Assembly (NCBI GenBank): GCA_022702545.1 | Contig: JAHRBC010000005.1 | Coordinates: 744,001-808,000 of the forward strand | Direction of reading: 5' to 3' | DNA length: 64,000 bases | DNA from: Phycomyces nitens | Taxonomy: Eukaryota; Mucoromycota; Mucoromycetes; Mucorales; Phycomycetaceae | Part shown: positions 34,996 through 47,449 of the stretch, piece after piece | How the letters are laid out: each line of letters begins with the position of its first letter | Numbering within the stretch: position 1 is the stretch's first letter | Translations under genes and position numbers: made by a program | The notes under the pieces: generated by a model | Seen by the model: only the letters and a program-made list of their open reading frames with translations | What the model was told of the DNA's origin: nothing | Databases searched by the model: none

Positions 34996-37900
34996 ATGGC
35001 TCAGGTTCCTACCATCTCCATCACAAACCCTGATCTGGAGAGCCAAGATCTGAGCATGAGCAGCCCAGTCGCACCTCCAGATTCACCCACCGTGTTTGAT
35101 TTCGTAAAAAACCTCCAGGACCTCGAAGCAGAAGAAGACCCCCTCCATGACCCCATCCCGATTACCGACATTTCTTCATTCTATCACAACAAATCCATTC
35201 TCTTGACCGGAGCAACTGGATTTGTAGGCAAGGCTGTGTTGTGGAAGCTACTCGAATCCCTGCACGACCAAATCGATCATATCTATCTCTTGATCCGCCC
35301 TGGACAATCAGGCAGACGGCAGATACAGGCCGCAGAACGTATAAAGGAAGATATTCTGTCCAACAAAGCATTCGTTAACCTCAGACGGAAGATGGGACCC
35401 TCGAACTTTGATGCGATGGTCAAGCGAATACTCTATCCAATCTCGGGCGATCTTACTCTGCCAGGACTCGGGTTGAGTCAAGAAGATCAGAAGCAAGTGA
35501 TGGATAATGTACATGTGGTCCTGCACTGTGCTGCAAATGCAGATGGTCACGAAAGTCTTGATCTTGCAGTAAAGGTAAATCTAGATCCAACAAGACAATA
35601 GTATTCATCAAATATCTAGACCAATGCGCTAGGCACCCTCCAGTTGGCAGAACTGGTCAGTGCGTGCCCTCTCTCGTCCTTTATCCACCTGTCACCAGTC
35701 CAGGTACACCACTCGGAGAGCGAAGAAGAACATCTGCTGCCCTTGCCAGAAGAGGGTCCCGAAAAGATTCTCGACACAATATTAATGTCTTCCAATCTCG
35801 ACAGTAAGATAAACATTTATTATTAGTGTTATTATTATTATTATGAAACGCGCCAAATCGTAAAGCGGTGTTTTGATCCAAACATTAGATTTCCAAAGCC
35901 TCTATCCCGAATTTAGAGGCCAGTATCCCAACACCTACCTCTTCTCAAAGTCTCTGGCAGAACATCTTTTGGCAAAACACGTGGACAAGAAGAGGGCCAT
36001 GGGTCACAAGCAATTCCCCATGGCAATCATCCGTCTTAGTCCTCTTGGACCCAGCAAGGCTGAACCTCTTGTTGGCTGGGTAAGAAACTGGACGGTGTTG
36101 GTAATTAAAAATATTATTAAACATCATTGTTATTATAGGCAGATGGCGTAGGTGGCGCAAATGGCATACTTTTGCTGACTGGAAGAGGCACAAAGGCAAT
36201 CCAGCAAGACCGTGCTGATGCGATTGCAGACATTTTGCCTGTTGATTTTGCAGTCAGGATGATTGTGGGTGCTGCTGCAACTCTTGTCGCCCCACCACCA
36301 AACTTTGTGATGCCCTTGACTAGTACAATTCAAGACATTTCCGATGCATCTTCGGTGTCTTCAATACGCAACTCGGCTGGGTCGCAGGGACCTTCCTCAT
36401 ATAGATTCTCGTCCGAGAGTTTGGTATCTTCAGCAACCTCTTTGCAGACCGAAAACACTTCTCCAAACGCACCAACCCAACCAGTTCGTTTCCCATACAT
36501 CTACCAGGCCACCACAGCCGCCCTGCAGCCAATAACCTGGAGACTGGCCTATGAAGCCATTCGTTACTATTGGACACGAGCAACCTCGGTTAACCTTGTC
36601 ACATCAGATGTCTACTTTAGTCCCCAAAGTCTATCGCGCGCCAGAACAATGATGAGCTCCATTCGCTCGGCAGCATCAAACTACATGGCCAGCAACACTT
36701 CTCCAGAACCTCTTGTACGCACCAAACGAAACTCCCATCGCTTCAGCCGATGTCTCGACAAAGCCGCCAAGCTATCTTCTACCGTCCGACTAAACTTCCG
36801 CACAGGCGGAATAGGAACCAGCGACGACCAGAGCTACGCCCTTCTCGATGTACTTGCCAAAGATCCTTCAGCCGACAAATTTGATCCCTATGGCATAGTT
36901 CCCAGAGACACAGACAAATTGTTCTGGATCCATTACTTCTTAAATGCCACTTACGGTGTTCACTTTTATGTCGTACTTGAGCCTGATATCCGTTTACCCA
37001 GTCCGCGTCCAGGATGGGCTAGTGCTCTGCCTTTGTGTGCACTCGATGGCCAGCATCTGGTAGACAGACAGGTCCAAAGCGACATTTATTCCACTGACCA
37101 GATCAACCAGCGCTCAAAGCGAATGATCCGCCATCTGCGACAGGTGGTTGTCGAAGGCATGCCAACAACCGACACAAAGGAAACCAAGGAACATGACGAG
37201 GCATGGCTGGTAGATCTTGACGACTGTCTTGAAGATTGGTCTCAGGATAATGGAGTCCAGTCTGACCAGGACAGGCGATTGTTGTTGGGAAAGTGGAGGC
37301 GGAAGATTGGTAGCAACGATGAGGCCATAAAGGTGGTTGTTTTGAATGACAGGCGGGTTCATATGGCTATCCAACAGGTATTTTCCAGCCGGGGCTGTAT
37401 TGGTGTATAGGTAGGATTTTTGGCTAAGTATCTGGTCTTTAGATTACCCAAAAGGCTGGTGTCTCTAGAATAACCGCCACAAATGAGGCTGTGGTAAGTA
37501 TTGAGTATTTTGGCAGTGTTTGTGCTAATGTGATGTGATATGATGTGTAAATAGAAAATATTGGCACGAATGAGCGAGAGGACTCAGCTGGCGTTTGTGT
37601 GGTTTGCAGGCTCATTCCTCAAGTCTGTTTTGGACGATTTGTTTGAAAGTGTTTGTGTCCGAGAAGAGACGATTCGCTATGTAAGTTGTATATTGGGTTG
37701 TCTCGCAAGGCCTACGACTCATGGGGGACCCTATATAGATCCGAACCGCCACACTTGGGAAACGGGTTGTGTATGTCCCGGTCAGCAAGAGTATTCTCGA
37801 TCCTCTTTTGATTTGGTACATCACAATCCGATACAATTTGCCCGTACCAGCCTTGATGTGTGATGAAGGTAAGAGAAAGGCCAAGGCAAACAAACAATTG

Positions 37901-40274
37901 CCAAAAGGACACCACAAATATCTTATCAATAAACTATTTGCTTCTTTATTTAAAACCAAACACATATAAAAACAATGTAGCCACTTCACAGTTGGGTCCC
38001 ATTTCAGACCTTTATCGATTGGCAGGTGCTTATTATGTAAAGAGAGACAAATCACAGCGCTCTCCATTACAATCGGCTGTCATGGCTGCGTATTCCCAGG
38101 TCCTGTTGCGCGAACACGGTGCTTTGGCCGGGTGCCTTGAAAAGTCAAGATCACGCACCGGCAAGTACCAGCCAGCCTATGAAGATGGGCTGATTGAGAT
38201 GTTGATTGAAGCCACACTGGAGACCAACCAGTCTATGGTTTCAAAGCACTCTGCTGATAGTCCACCCCAATCGCCCGCATCTGTCACTAGTCTTTCGATT
38301 GAAGAGTCTCCACGCCGTGCTCATCGTGATGTTGTATTGGTCCCAATCAACATTACCTATGATAATCTGCCTGAGCTATCGTTTTTGGTAGATGAAGTGC
38401 TTGATCAGCAATTGCAGCGTCGCCAGGGTAGTCTCCAGATCACTCGCGATGTTGTTAGACCCAGTGAAGCCATGGACAAGCGCAACAAGCAGAATGAGGC
38501 AGTAAGCCAGCGCCGATGTGGACGAGTATTGTTTGGAGTAGGAAAACTGGTCAGTATCCAAGAGACTGCCATCCAGACAAAATGGACAGGGTATGTATTC
38601 TGTTGATATCTTAGTAATCGATAATTCTAAACTGTGAACCAAAAGTGAGAGTAGTCAGATCACCCCATTGGTCCAGACAATTACCGAGGCAGTTCAGGAG
38701 AGTCAATCCAAAGCAATGGTGATTACGCCAGTATCGTTTGTGTCTGCCATTGTGCTCTATGGACGCGCCATTGGTGGCGTGTGTGTAGGAAAGATCAAGG
38801 ATCTGATCGAGTGGTTAAAGCAAGAGGCCATGGATCGTGGGTATCTTGTTGATTTTCAAGGTAAGAAAGGATATATGAGACAGGATGCCATCTTGGTAGG
38901 CCAGTAAAAAAAAGGGGGGAGGGATATTGACGAGTATTATTAGAGGGAGAAGATATGGATGGAATCATCTGCAATGTGTTTAAATTGCTGGATGAATCCA
39001 AGAATCTGATCATTGAAGGCAAAGAAATCAATGATGATACCAATATCCGTGTCAATGACCATGCCGACAATGTAATGGCTCTGTCATACTATGCAAACCA
39101 AGTGAGTAAAGGATCAATTGTCATCTATAAACTAATTTTATTATTATTTTTATTATTATTCTTTAGATGGTCGATGTATTCTTGCTTGATTCCTTCTTTT
39201 CTGTCGTCTATCTTTCATTTAGTGAAGAGAGTGTCAATAAGGATGACTTGGTAGACCGCTTTAGATTCTTGATCCAAATGCTTGAACGTGAATTCGTCTT
39301 ACAATGGGACGTTGATCAGGTAGGTTTTATTTGGGGGTGTGATTAAATTCAGATGTTCAGTGAGATAACGCCAACAAACAGCAATTCAAAGACGTCTTCC
39401 AATCCTATGAAGACCGTGGAATTATCCGTCCAGTACCAGACAATGAAGGCCAGTATGAGCTGTGTGTGAAAGCCAGCACAGACCCAATACGCTATGAGCA
39501 GATGATGTTCTTGGCATCGCTTGTCTATCCTACTCTGGACGCATACTGGATCACATCTTGCTCTTTGTCAGCTCTAGAGGCAGTACCCATGCTGCCAAGA
39601 TGTGTTGTACCTCAATTGGCCCAATGGATTGCCACCCACTTGATCAGTGGTCGACGTACGATATACCGTGAAGTACTGTCTACCGAGACCAGCAAGACTG
39701 CTGTAGAAGTCTTTTTGTCTCTCGGCTTCTTGAATGAGATTCAATCCAAAGAGAAACTCTCTCCTGATGCCCAGATCCTTTTGCATGAGCTGAGCATCCC
39801 TACTACAGAGACTCTGATTGAATTGACTGGTCAGAACAGTGAAGGTGGCAAGACCCCCGTATCACCCATTGATCCCGAAGGCATGATGGTACGTAAATTT
39901 GATGTAATTCTTAAACAATCATTAAGTGTGGCTTATTTGAGTAGAAGGCAATGATGGCACAGATTCAGATGAATAGAGCCAACTCCAACATGGCTGACTT
40001 ATGCCAGCAAATTGATTCGTACCGTTTGGGAGCAGCATCTCAGAAAGAGAGCTTCCAGAACAACCAAGTGTTCCAAAAGTGTCTAAAGCAGATCAATGGC
40101 ATTCTACAGGCCAGTACCAGTCTTGCCAAGAAGAGAAGGATCGCATTGAGCCAACAAGAAGAAGGTCTTGTTCAGTTGGTCTATGCTCTCCGTGCAAATG
40201 GCGCCGTTTCTGTCGATAGATCAGCAAACGGACGAGCCCTTCGACGTGTGTCCGAGGCATACAATCTTAAATGA
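34996..40274 (+). CDS. Fatty acyl-CoA reductase / GPAT (PlsB)-like fusion protein
   Basis: Thirteen exons join exactly in frame to 1490 aa: 34996-35574, 35620-35803, 35889-36079, 36139-37377, 37443-37493, 37555-37680, 37739-37868, 37981-38590, 38646-38860, 38944-39101, 39167-39319, 39382-39888, 39945-40274. The N-terminal third is a fatty acyl-CoA reductase-type extended SDR: ILLTGATGFVGKAVLWKLL (NAD(P) motif near residue 70), VHVVLHCAANA and the catalytic Y-x3-K in TYLFSKSLAEHLL (near 271). The C-terminal half follows glycerol-3-phosphate acyltransferase block order: KILARMSERTQLAF, VVYVPVSKSILDPLL (near 806), LAGAYYVKRD, EKSRSRTGKY (near 887), VVLVPINITYDNLPE and GRVLFGVGKL. The H-x4-D His is Ser here and E-G-T-R-S-R is E-K-S-R-S-R, so acyl transfer may be lost. 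Reductase plus acyltransferase suggests wax, ether-lipid or glycerolipid metabolism on membranes. Confidence 0.8.
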
Positions 40275-40391
40275 GCCCCATTAATGTCCCTAATAACCTA
40301 CCCTCTTTCAATTTTTCCCTTTCGTATATATTTATGTGTGTGTGTATAAAAAATCTCTTTCTCTCTCATCAATGTTACATAAAGTAGAGTT

Positions 40392-42483
40392 TTAGGATCT
40401 TCTATACCGTGGAAAAGAATACCATGGTCTTGATGCTGTTTGGGATGTTTCTGATTCTATTACTCTACCTGCCTCTAATGCAGATAATGACTCGGTCGGT
40501 GGTGCACTTGCCATACGGGTAGGCAGCTCAATTGCAGCCTCCTCTGGGTGAGCAGCCTGCTGTAATTGTCGTCGCATGTTACGTGGCAAGGACCGTGCCA
40601 TCCACGAACGACTATACTCTTCTGCCCTGTCAGCCGAAATTGTGGGTCCAAATGACCTCGAGGTATTTTCCACTGCTGTACGTGGTCGTCTAGTAAAGAA
40701 ATAGGAGTAAAACGTAGGAGGCTCGTATTGTGGCAGAGGTTGTGTAGAAGGATTTAGCATAGGAACGTCGGTAGAGCAATCGTATTTGCAAAGAGGGCAT
40801 GTGGCTGATTTGATAGTTAACCATGGATCTATTATATATACAAAAAAACGTGGATTTAAAGGACTCTTCTTTGAAAACTACATGTTGACAAGACCTACCT
40901 ATACACTCGCAGTGATACTCGTGATGGCATGGCAACACACGTACATTGTCTCCTGGCTCAAAGCCATCCAGACATATAACGCACACATTATCAGGGTCTC
41001 CTGCATCTCCCTTTTCTACAGCCCTCGCTTCTGACATTCCATCGCCTGCCATTGCCTGCTCTTCTTTAGATGGCTTGACTTCTGGGTCTTTTTGATCTGG
41101 TGTTTGATCTATGGTTGGCAGGGTCTCTGATGCAGCCAGGACTTGGGCATTGGATAGGGCAAACTTTGATCGAATCGATCGAGTAGACTTTGTCGAATAC
41201 ATGGACCGAATAGACCGAGCCGTTCTGGACGATTCTCCTGACTGGCGTCTTCCGGAAGTCGTTCCGGTAGGTCCAATCGTGCGAACAGGAAACAGATTGA
41301 GCTGGGAAGGATCGATTAGATGCTTTTCGGCTATATTATTCGGTTGGATTGTCAGAAGGCCAGCTTCAAACAATGCACGTTGGCGCCGGCGCAACCGCCA
41401 AAGGTGCCAATGCATACCGACTATGAAATTATAAAATACCATATAGAATCATTAGCATCTTGTAAATAATTGTAGAGCAAACATCTAATCTCTTGATGAT
41501 ATCGGTTACCTGAGGTCAGGAAGCTGAGGGCCAGCAATGCCACGACAACAATAAGTGTGAATTCCCATGCACTGGGAAATCCTCCAATTGAAGGGTAGAG
41601 GACTACCTTGATGACCCTCTCGGACGAAATTCCATCAGACCCAGCCAAGACAGGCCCTACCTGCTGGAGTTTCTGGAGAAGTTCGAGACCAACATCAATG
41701 TCGACATAGTAGACAGTGATGTGGAGATTGGCCAGGGGAATACTCTAAATACTGAGATTAGAAATCCAAAAGAAAAAAACATACTGACAAATAAAAAAAA
41801 GGTAAAAATAAACTATTACAAATGTATTTATAATAATAACAATATTATTATTATTTTTGGAATTTGCCATACCATAATACCAGCATAAGGGTCCTTTTCG
41901 AACGGAATGTTGTCATATAATATCATTGCCGTGGCACCATTTGCCTGTACAAGAGCAGCCTTTTCGGCAAAGGTGCAGTTTCCCCTCAGGACAAGTGCAA
42001 TCTTTGGTTGGGCCTGCAACAATGAGGGTTGATTTGTGCCATTGGAATCGCACATTAGACCGGCATTATACAACACACCCTAGGTTGATAAGTGCATTCA
42101 GTTATACTCTTTTTCATACTTGTTAAAAACTAGAATTCATCGCATTGGATCACTTGTTACCTCTAATCCTTTGCCATTGGGTATTGTGAGATTATAGTTT
42201 GGTACAATGTTTTGTTTGAAGTTTAGTGTTCCAAATGAGCTCTCTAGGGGCTCTATTGAGCTGCTATTGGAATACAGGACAGCCGTAGCTATACATCAAG
42301 ACAATGGGGTTTTTTTTCCTTCTTTTAGTCTTTTGGTGTATATTGATACAAGGCAATAAGAATAATCCATGAGTTTGTGTACAAATGCTTACTGGCAGAT
42401 ATGTACGGATTGCTTGCAGAGAACAATCCACAGTGTACATATGTGACCCACAGTGACAGTAGAAATAGTTGGATGGCTATCAT
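40392..42483 (-). CDS. PA-TM-RING-H2 E3 ubiquitin ligase
   Basis: The first exon encodes a signal peptide (MIAIQLFLLSLWVTYVHCG). A lumenal protease-associated domain follows: CDSNGTNQPSLL, KIALVLRGNCTFAEKAALVQ and ANGATAMILYDN. Then comes a membrane helix (SAWEFTLIVVVALLALSFL), a basic, Arg/Ser-rich cytosolic region and a RING-H2 finger, CVICLDGFEPGDNVRVLPC, HEYHCECI, DPWL and CPLCKYDC. This is the RNF13/Tul1-like PA-TM-RING layout of endosomal or vacuolar sorting ligases. About six exons, roughly 530 aa. It is tail-to-tail with the reductase fusion gene (117 bp between stops). Substrates are unknown. Confidence 0.88.
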
Positions 42484-42852
42484 AAGAGAAAGAGTAAAAT
42501 ATTACTGGATTAAGAAAAAATATATAAAACCGAAAAAAGAGAGAGAGAGGTTTTAAATAATAGTAATAATAATAATAATAATAGTAATAATAAAAATAAA
42601 TAAAAAATAAATATAAAAAAATAAAAGCCTGGAGCACATACATTGTCATATGTGTATTTCTGTATACATACATATTTATGTCTATATATATATATTGCTT
42701 ATCGTCAATACCAGCTGTTATAGAGGTTCAATATAATGGTTTTTATTTGGTATGGGAGTGCAAGTAGTATATATAGTACAAGTGTTGGAATATAATTTAG
42801 TATAAGAGAGTTGGGGGAGGAGGAGGAGGAGGTTGGTAAGACTATTGTTGTG
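42484..42852. other. Spacer with TAA/ATA microsatellites
   Basis: About 370 bp with TAA-type repeats (about 42555-42620) and (TA)n near 42685. It forms the PA-TM-RING promoter and the CRAL-TRIO 3' flank. No gene is seen. Confidence 0.55.
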
Positions 42853-44112
42853 TTAAGCTTGAGTGTTTGCAGGCTTCTTTTCTTCCTTTCGGCTAGGAAG
42901 AGGTTCTTCTGGTTCATCTGTAGGCAGAGTCTCGATATCCGGTTCGGATTCAGGTAAGTCACTGGTCAATACCTCGGTCTTATCGCCAGAACCCTCTTGG
43001 TTGGCCTCGACATTTTCTTCTTTGGCTGGAGATTTGACTTCCTTGGTGGCCACCACGGGTTGGTATTGGTCAGGAAGATTCTCAGAGTCAATAAGTGCGG
43101 TGAGGCCCGTAAAGATCTCGCCACTAGACAAGTACACGTACAAAGATAACCAGTTTAATAACAAGTCTCTTGTTTTGGGTTAATTTGTGCTCACCTTGAA
43201 CACACTACGAATTTCTTTACAGTGGCCTCGGGCAAAAAGGGGCGGACGATCTGGAAGATAGTACTACCCCACCAAGGCACATTAACAAAGAACTTGGTTG
43301 ACTATATATGTATAGACAGTTTATGAGAAATTGACAAACAAATCGTCAACCTGCATTGGAAATCAATTGTGTATCTATTTACCAGATATTCAGGGTAATT
43401 GTCCTGCATTATAGCGATTATCTCTTTGGTGGCTGCTTTTGCATTCGAAGTACGTCCAAACATCGAAGCCCCCTTGTAATCGTGGACCTGGAGCATCGAA
43501 TCGACATTTACCAGGTCAATAGAGCGTACGCCTTTTTCCATCAGCTGAACCCTCCAGCGAATAAAGCTAAAAGAAAAAGAGATACGTTGGAGCTGGTAAG
43601 GTATGTATGGTACGATACAATATATCAATTCATTTTAACTCTTACGTCTCGGGCTGCCCAAACACCTTATCTTGGTCAAGGTCACCATAGAGATTGTAGC
43701 AGACCGGACGGCCTTCTCTGTCGTGCTTGTGCAAGTATCCAATACTTCCATACACCTCTTGGTCAAAGGTTTCCTCAAGTATATCGTCGGTCTTGAATTC
43801 CTTGCGCCACTTTAGAGTATTAGTCAACATGGTCGCAGCATTCTCGACGTTTAGATTTCTATCCAAAAAAAAATTAAGTATTTCAATCATTCTAAAATAC
43901 TAGTTTTAGGTGATATACCTTGCACGGAGGAACTTGACAAGAAGTACATTCAAACGGCCATCAGTTGACTCGCTGTCCAAAGGCACATTCCACAAAACAT
44001 AAGGTTCTTCGGTGTCAAGGGCCTCTTTGTTAATGGCCGGCAATCTAGCCTTGAGTTCTTCAACCGCTGCAAGTTCGGCTGTTAGCATGGCCTTGACAAA
44101 TTTGTTTTCCAT
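42853..44112 (-). CDS. SEC14/CRAL-TRIO domain lipid-transfer protein
   Basis: The ATG at 44112 begins MENKFVKAMLTAELAAVEEL. The CRAL-TRIO N-terminal helices follow (VKFLRARNLNVENAATML, TLKWRKEFKTDDIL). The lipid-binding core reads GYLHKHDREGRPVCYNLYGD, IRWRVQLMEKGV, SMLQVHDYKGASMFG, DNYPEYLSTKFFVNVP and IVRPFLPEATVKKF. The C-terminus is Glu/Pro/Lys-rich and disordered. Five exons, about 325 aa. Members transfer phosphatidylinositol and other lipids between membranes. It resembles the SFH5/patellin branch, but I cannot fix the orthologue. It is divergent from RNR2, with a 322-bp shared promoter. Confidence 0.85.
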
Positions 44113-44260
44113 CTTGGTATAACAGTGTATTAGAAGAAAGAGAAAGCTCAATATTCTAGTGCTCTGGATGATTGGTGCGGAACTTGATATAGCTACCCTC
44201 TCTTGATACAGGAAGCATGTCCGTATTAGGATGTGCCACAAACACGTCAATTTTTTTGGT

Positions 44261-44277
44261 TCGCGTACACTACGCGT
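44261..44277. promoter_or_regulatory. MCB-type (MluI cell-cycle box) sites upstream of RNR2
   Basis: ACGCGT occurs at 44272-44277, about 158 bp before the RNR2 start, with the related TCGCGT at 44261-44266. ACGCGT is the MBF (Swi6-Mbp1 family) site that drives G1/S transcription of ribonucleotide reductase genes in yeasts. The palindrome is rare in this AT-rich window. Binding in this organism is inference. Confidence 0.55.
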
Positions 44278-44434
44278 CCACTAAATTTTTTTTTCATATT
44301 CGCTTTCCTCGTTTTTTGCAAAGTCACAGCAAGCGAATTGGCTGGTGTAGTTAGCACCGAAAAGCTATAAAACTACCTTTGTTCAGACCATCTTTTTGTT
44401 GTTTTCTTCATTTATACATAACCTTCTTTCAACC

Positions 44435-45650
44435 ATGTCTTCTGTATCCGAAAGCCTTTCCAAGCTCACTGTCAAGGAGCCCATGAAGCAGGTTGTCCCA
44501 TCAAAGAGAAGCAACTCAACTGATGCCGAGGAGGAGATCTTGAAGGAAAACCCCCGTCGCTTCTGCCTCTTCCCTATCAAGTACCACGAGGCAAGTAGTA
44601 CACACGCATATAGCATCACCCAATACCATTAGCCACCTGGCTAACATTGCGATCTACAGATCTGGCAATTCTACAAAAAGGCAGAAGCCTCATTCTGGAC
44701 TGCTGAAGAAATTGACCTTTCCAAGGACCAGAATGACTGGGACAACAAGATGAATGCCGATGAGCGTTACTTCATCTCTCGTGTGCTTGCATTCTTTGCC
44801 AGTTCGGATGGTATCGTTAACGAGAACTTGGTTCAGAACTTCTCTGATGAAGTTAAAATTGCCGAAGCAAAGTGTTTCTATGGTTTCCAAATCATGATCG
44901 AGAACATCCATGCTGAGACCTACAGTCTCTTGATCGACACCTACATCAAGGACCCTGTCGAGAAGGAGCTCTTGTTCGACGCGATGCAGCAAAGTAAGTT
45001 CTTTTTTTTTTTTTTAAATAAATCGCAACCATTGTTCTACTTTAGTCGGAATCCTAACGAGCGCGTCTCTTTATCAAGTTCCCTGTATCAAGCGTAAGGC
45101 CGACTGGGCATTCCGTTGGTTGTCCGCCGACTGTCCCTTTGCCGAACGTCTTGTGGCCTTTGCTGCTGTAGAAGGCATCTTCTTCTCTGGAGCGTTTGCT
45201 TCCATCTTCTGGCTCAAGAAGCGTGGCCTGATGCCCGGTCTGACTTTTAGCAACGAATTGATTTGCCGTGATGAAGGTCTCCACACTGACTTTGCCTGTC
45301 TTCTTTTTGGACACATCAAAAGACAGCCTTCTGCTGAACGTGTCAAGGAGATTATTTCTGATGCTGTTGTAATTGAGCAAGAATTCCTTACTGATGCTCT
45401 TCCCTGCAACCTCATTGGCATGAACTCCAAGTTGATGTGCCAGTACATTGAATTCGTTGCTGACCGTCTTATGGTTGCCCTTGGATTTGATAAGATCTAC
45501 AACTCTACCAATCCCTTTGACTTTATGGACATGATCTCGCTCCAGGGCAAGACCAACTTCTTTGAGAAGCGTGTCTCTGATTACCAGCGCGCTGGTGTCA
45601 TGAATACCTCTAGTGACGCCAAGGCCTTTACCCTCGATGCTGACTTTTAA
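44435..45650 (+). CDS. RNR2: Ribonucleoside-diphosphate reductase small subunit (R2)
   Basis: Supplies the diiron-tyrosyl radical for class Ia ribonucleotide reductase, making dNTPs. Exons 44435-44590, 44660-44993 and 45079-45650 give 353 aa. Iron ligands lie in [47 protein letters not shown] and [16 protein letters not shown]. The radical Tyr is in [10 protein letters not shown]. The R1-binding C-terminus FTLDADF is intact. Intron 1 has a GC donor (CACGAG|GCAAGT). For intron 2 the acceptor at 45078 (TTATCAAG) restores [13 protein letters not shown]; an earlier AG would add residues not found in the family. The upstream MCB fits S-phase control. Confidence 0.96.
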
Positions 45651-46640
45651 GAAAAGCAAGGGGAACAAAGCCCATAACACACTCAACACACACACAACAC
45701 ACACACACACATTCACAAAAAAAATCATTCCTGCCTTTATGTAAATATATCTAAACTTCATTCATTGTCCTTTCAAGAATCATTGATTCACGAAACTAAA
45801 AAAAATAATAATAACAATATTACTTCCCTCCCCACTATAAACCGCTCATAAACACAATAAAAAATATCCTTGTAAAAATAATTAACCAGAGAGCCCTGTT
45901 ATTCAGAGATGAATAAGCGACTCTAGTCATTTGTAACATGGCAAAAGCCAATCAAGGGCCATTGACCCCCAATCGAATCATTCCACCAATTTCAGTAGAT
46001 CAGATCAGATAAGATTTATTGTCAACTCACACCTTGTTTCCTAACAACAACATCTTGCAATAATAATAATAATACAAAGGGCATGGCAATCAAGGACAAC
46101 AAGGAGTTGAAAGATGTTGTGAAAATAAATAAAGGATGTTTCCAAAAAAGGAAAATATTTTATCTAATAGTTATTAATTGTCTTTGAAGCTCCCTTATGC
46201 AATGTGTGCTGACAGAAACATGGTTTATATGGCGCTCGATTAACAAACAAAAAGGGCCAGGAACAGATTCATATATGTCTCAACTGGGAAATATGCTTTG
46301 TTAATTTGTTTCTTATTGGCTGGATTTCATAATACCATTTATGGACATCCGTGGAGACAGATTGCGGCGAATAAAATTAAAATTATATAAACATTTACAT
46401 ATATGGCAAGAATATCGTTACGGGTCATTAAAGTGGATATATCTTCCAAGTATTTGACACTAATATATGCTGAATACATTTTCAGAAACCCTACAAATCA
46501 TTATTATAAGAATTAAGAGTGTCTTTGTGTGTAATGATGTAGCACGGTAGCTTTTTTTGGCTCTTAATACCTTGTCCCCCAAAGAAACATTAATGTCCAC
46601 TTTGAAAGCCATAAATCCCATTTTTTAATTGAATATTAAT
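45651..46640. other. Gene-free region downstream of RNR2
   Basis: About 1 kb, AT-rich, with a (CA)n run at about 45685-45712 in the RNR2 3' flank. No gene is seen. The left end of the Tc1/mariner element should be near the right edge, but I could not find its terminal repeat. Confidence 0.5.
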
Positions 46641-46644
46641 ATTT

Positions 46645-47449
46645 CTAGTAGACAAAATTAGCTTTACAGTGCTTCGACTGCCATTTGGACATTTTATTTT
46701 GAAACTTTCCAAGATGAACAATTGGTACAACTTCACTAGCCTCAATTATTCTAATAGTAAGAGTTTCTATATCACTAAGCTTAGTTTGTCTTACTTTAGC
46801 TTTTATGATGGACCAGAATTGTTCGATTGGATTTAATTCCGGCGAGTAAGGTGGGAGGTACACTGGGATGTGGCCTCGCTGCATGGTTATTGGATCAATT
46901 ATTTCAGGGACATGAATTGGAGCATTATCTATAATGATAAAGTATCCTTTCATTTCTAAAAAACTCATTGAAGATAGTGCTTACCTGTAAGTACCCTTGG
47001 GGTACAGACAATTGATCCTCAGATGCCTTTCTTTTTCTATCACCTACTACCTTCCTTCTCTTCAAGTTTCCAGACTCTCTTGGCTTCATATTCACAACAC
47101 CAACTGCCAAAATTGCACCAGGAACACTGTGCAAAGTAGCTTTTGTGGACAGAGTCTCAGTGATTGACTTTGAACTGCGTGGTGACCAGCCTCGACTACG
47201 GCACATGTTGATATCAAATCCGGACTCATCAACAAATATACAGTTCCTAAGGTAGTCCATACAATTTTCAACCCACTTTTCAATCGTCCACCCCTTTGCA
47301 GTTCCTACTTTGTAAGCAATTGCTACCAAGGAGTTGTCTAGTGAATCTGGATTGTTGACATCTGATTCGAGTAGAATTCTATCGTCAGTAATTGCCTTGA
47401 TCAACTCATTCAATTTTATTATTGGTGGAAGTCTGTAATTGATAGCCAT
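46645..47449 (-). pseudogene. Tc1/mariner-type DDE transposase, one frameshift
   Basis: From the ATG at 47449 the first 160 codons carry YLRNCIFVDESGFDINM (first catalytic Asp), SRGWSPRSS and PGAILAVGVVNM. After an A6/T6 run (46958-46963) the frame slips by one base and continues LEMKGYFIIIDNAPIHVPEI (second Asp) and LPPYSPELNPIEQFWSIIK (third acidic residue, 34 residues after the second Asp, the Tc1-like DD34E spacing). The catalytic core is therefore complete apart from one single-base shift. The N-terminal helix-turn-helix region is not evident upstream, and terminal inverted repeats were not identified. Confidence 0.8.
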
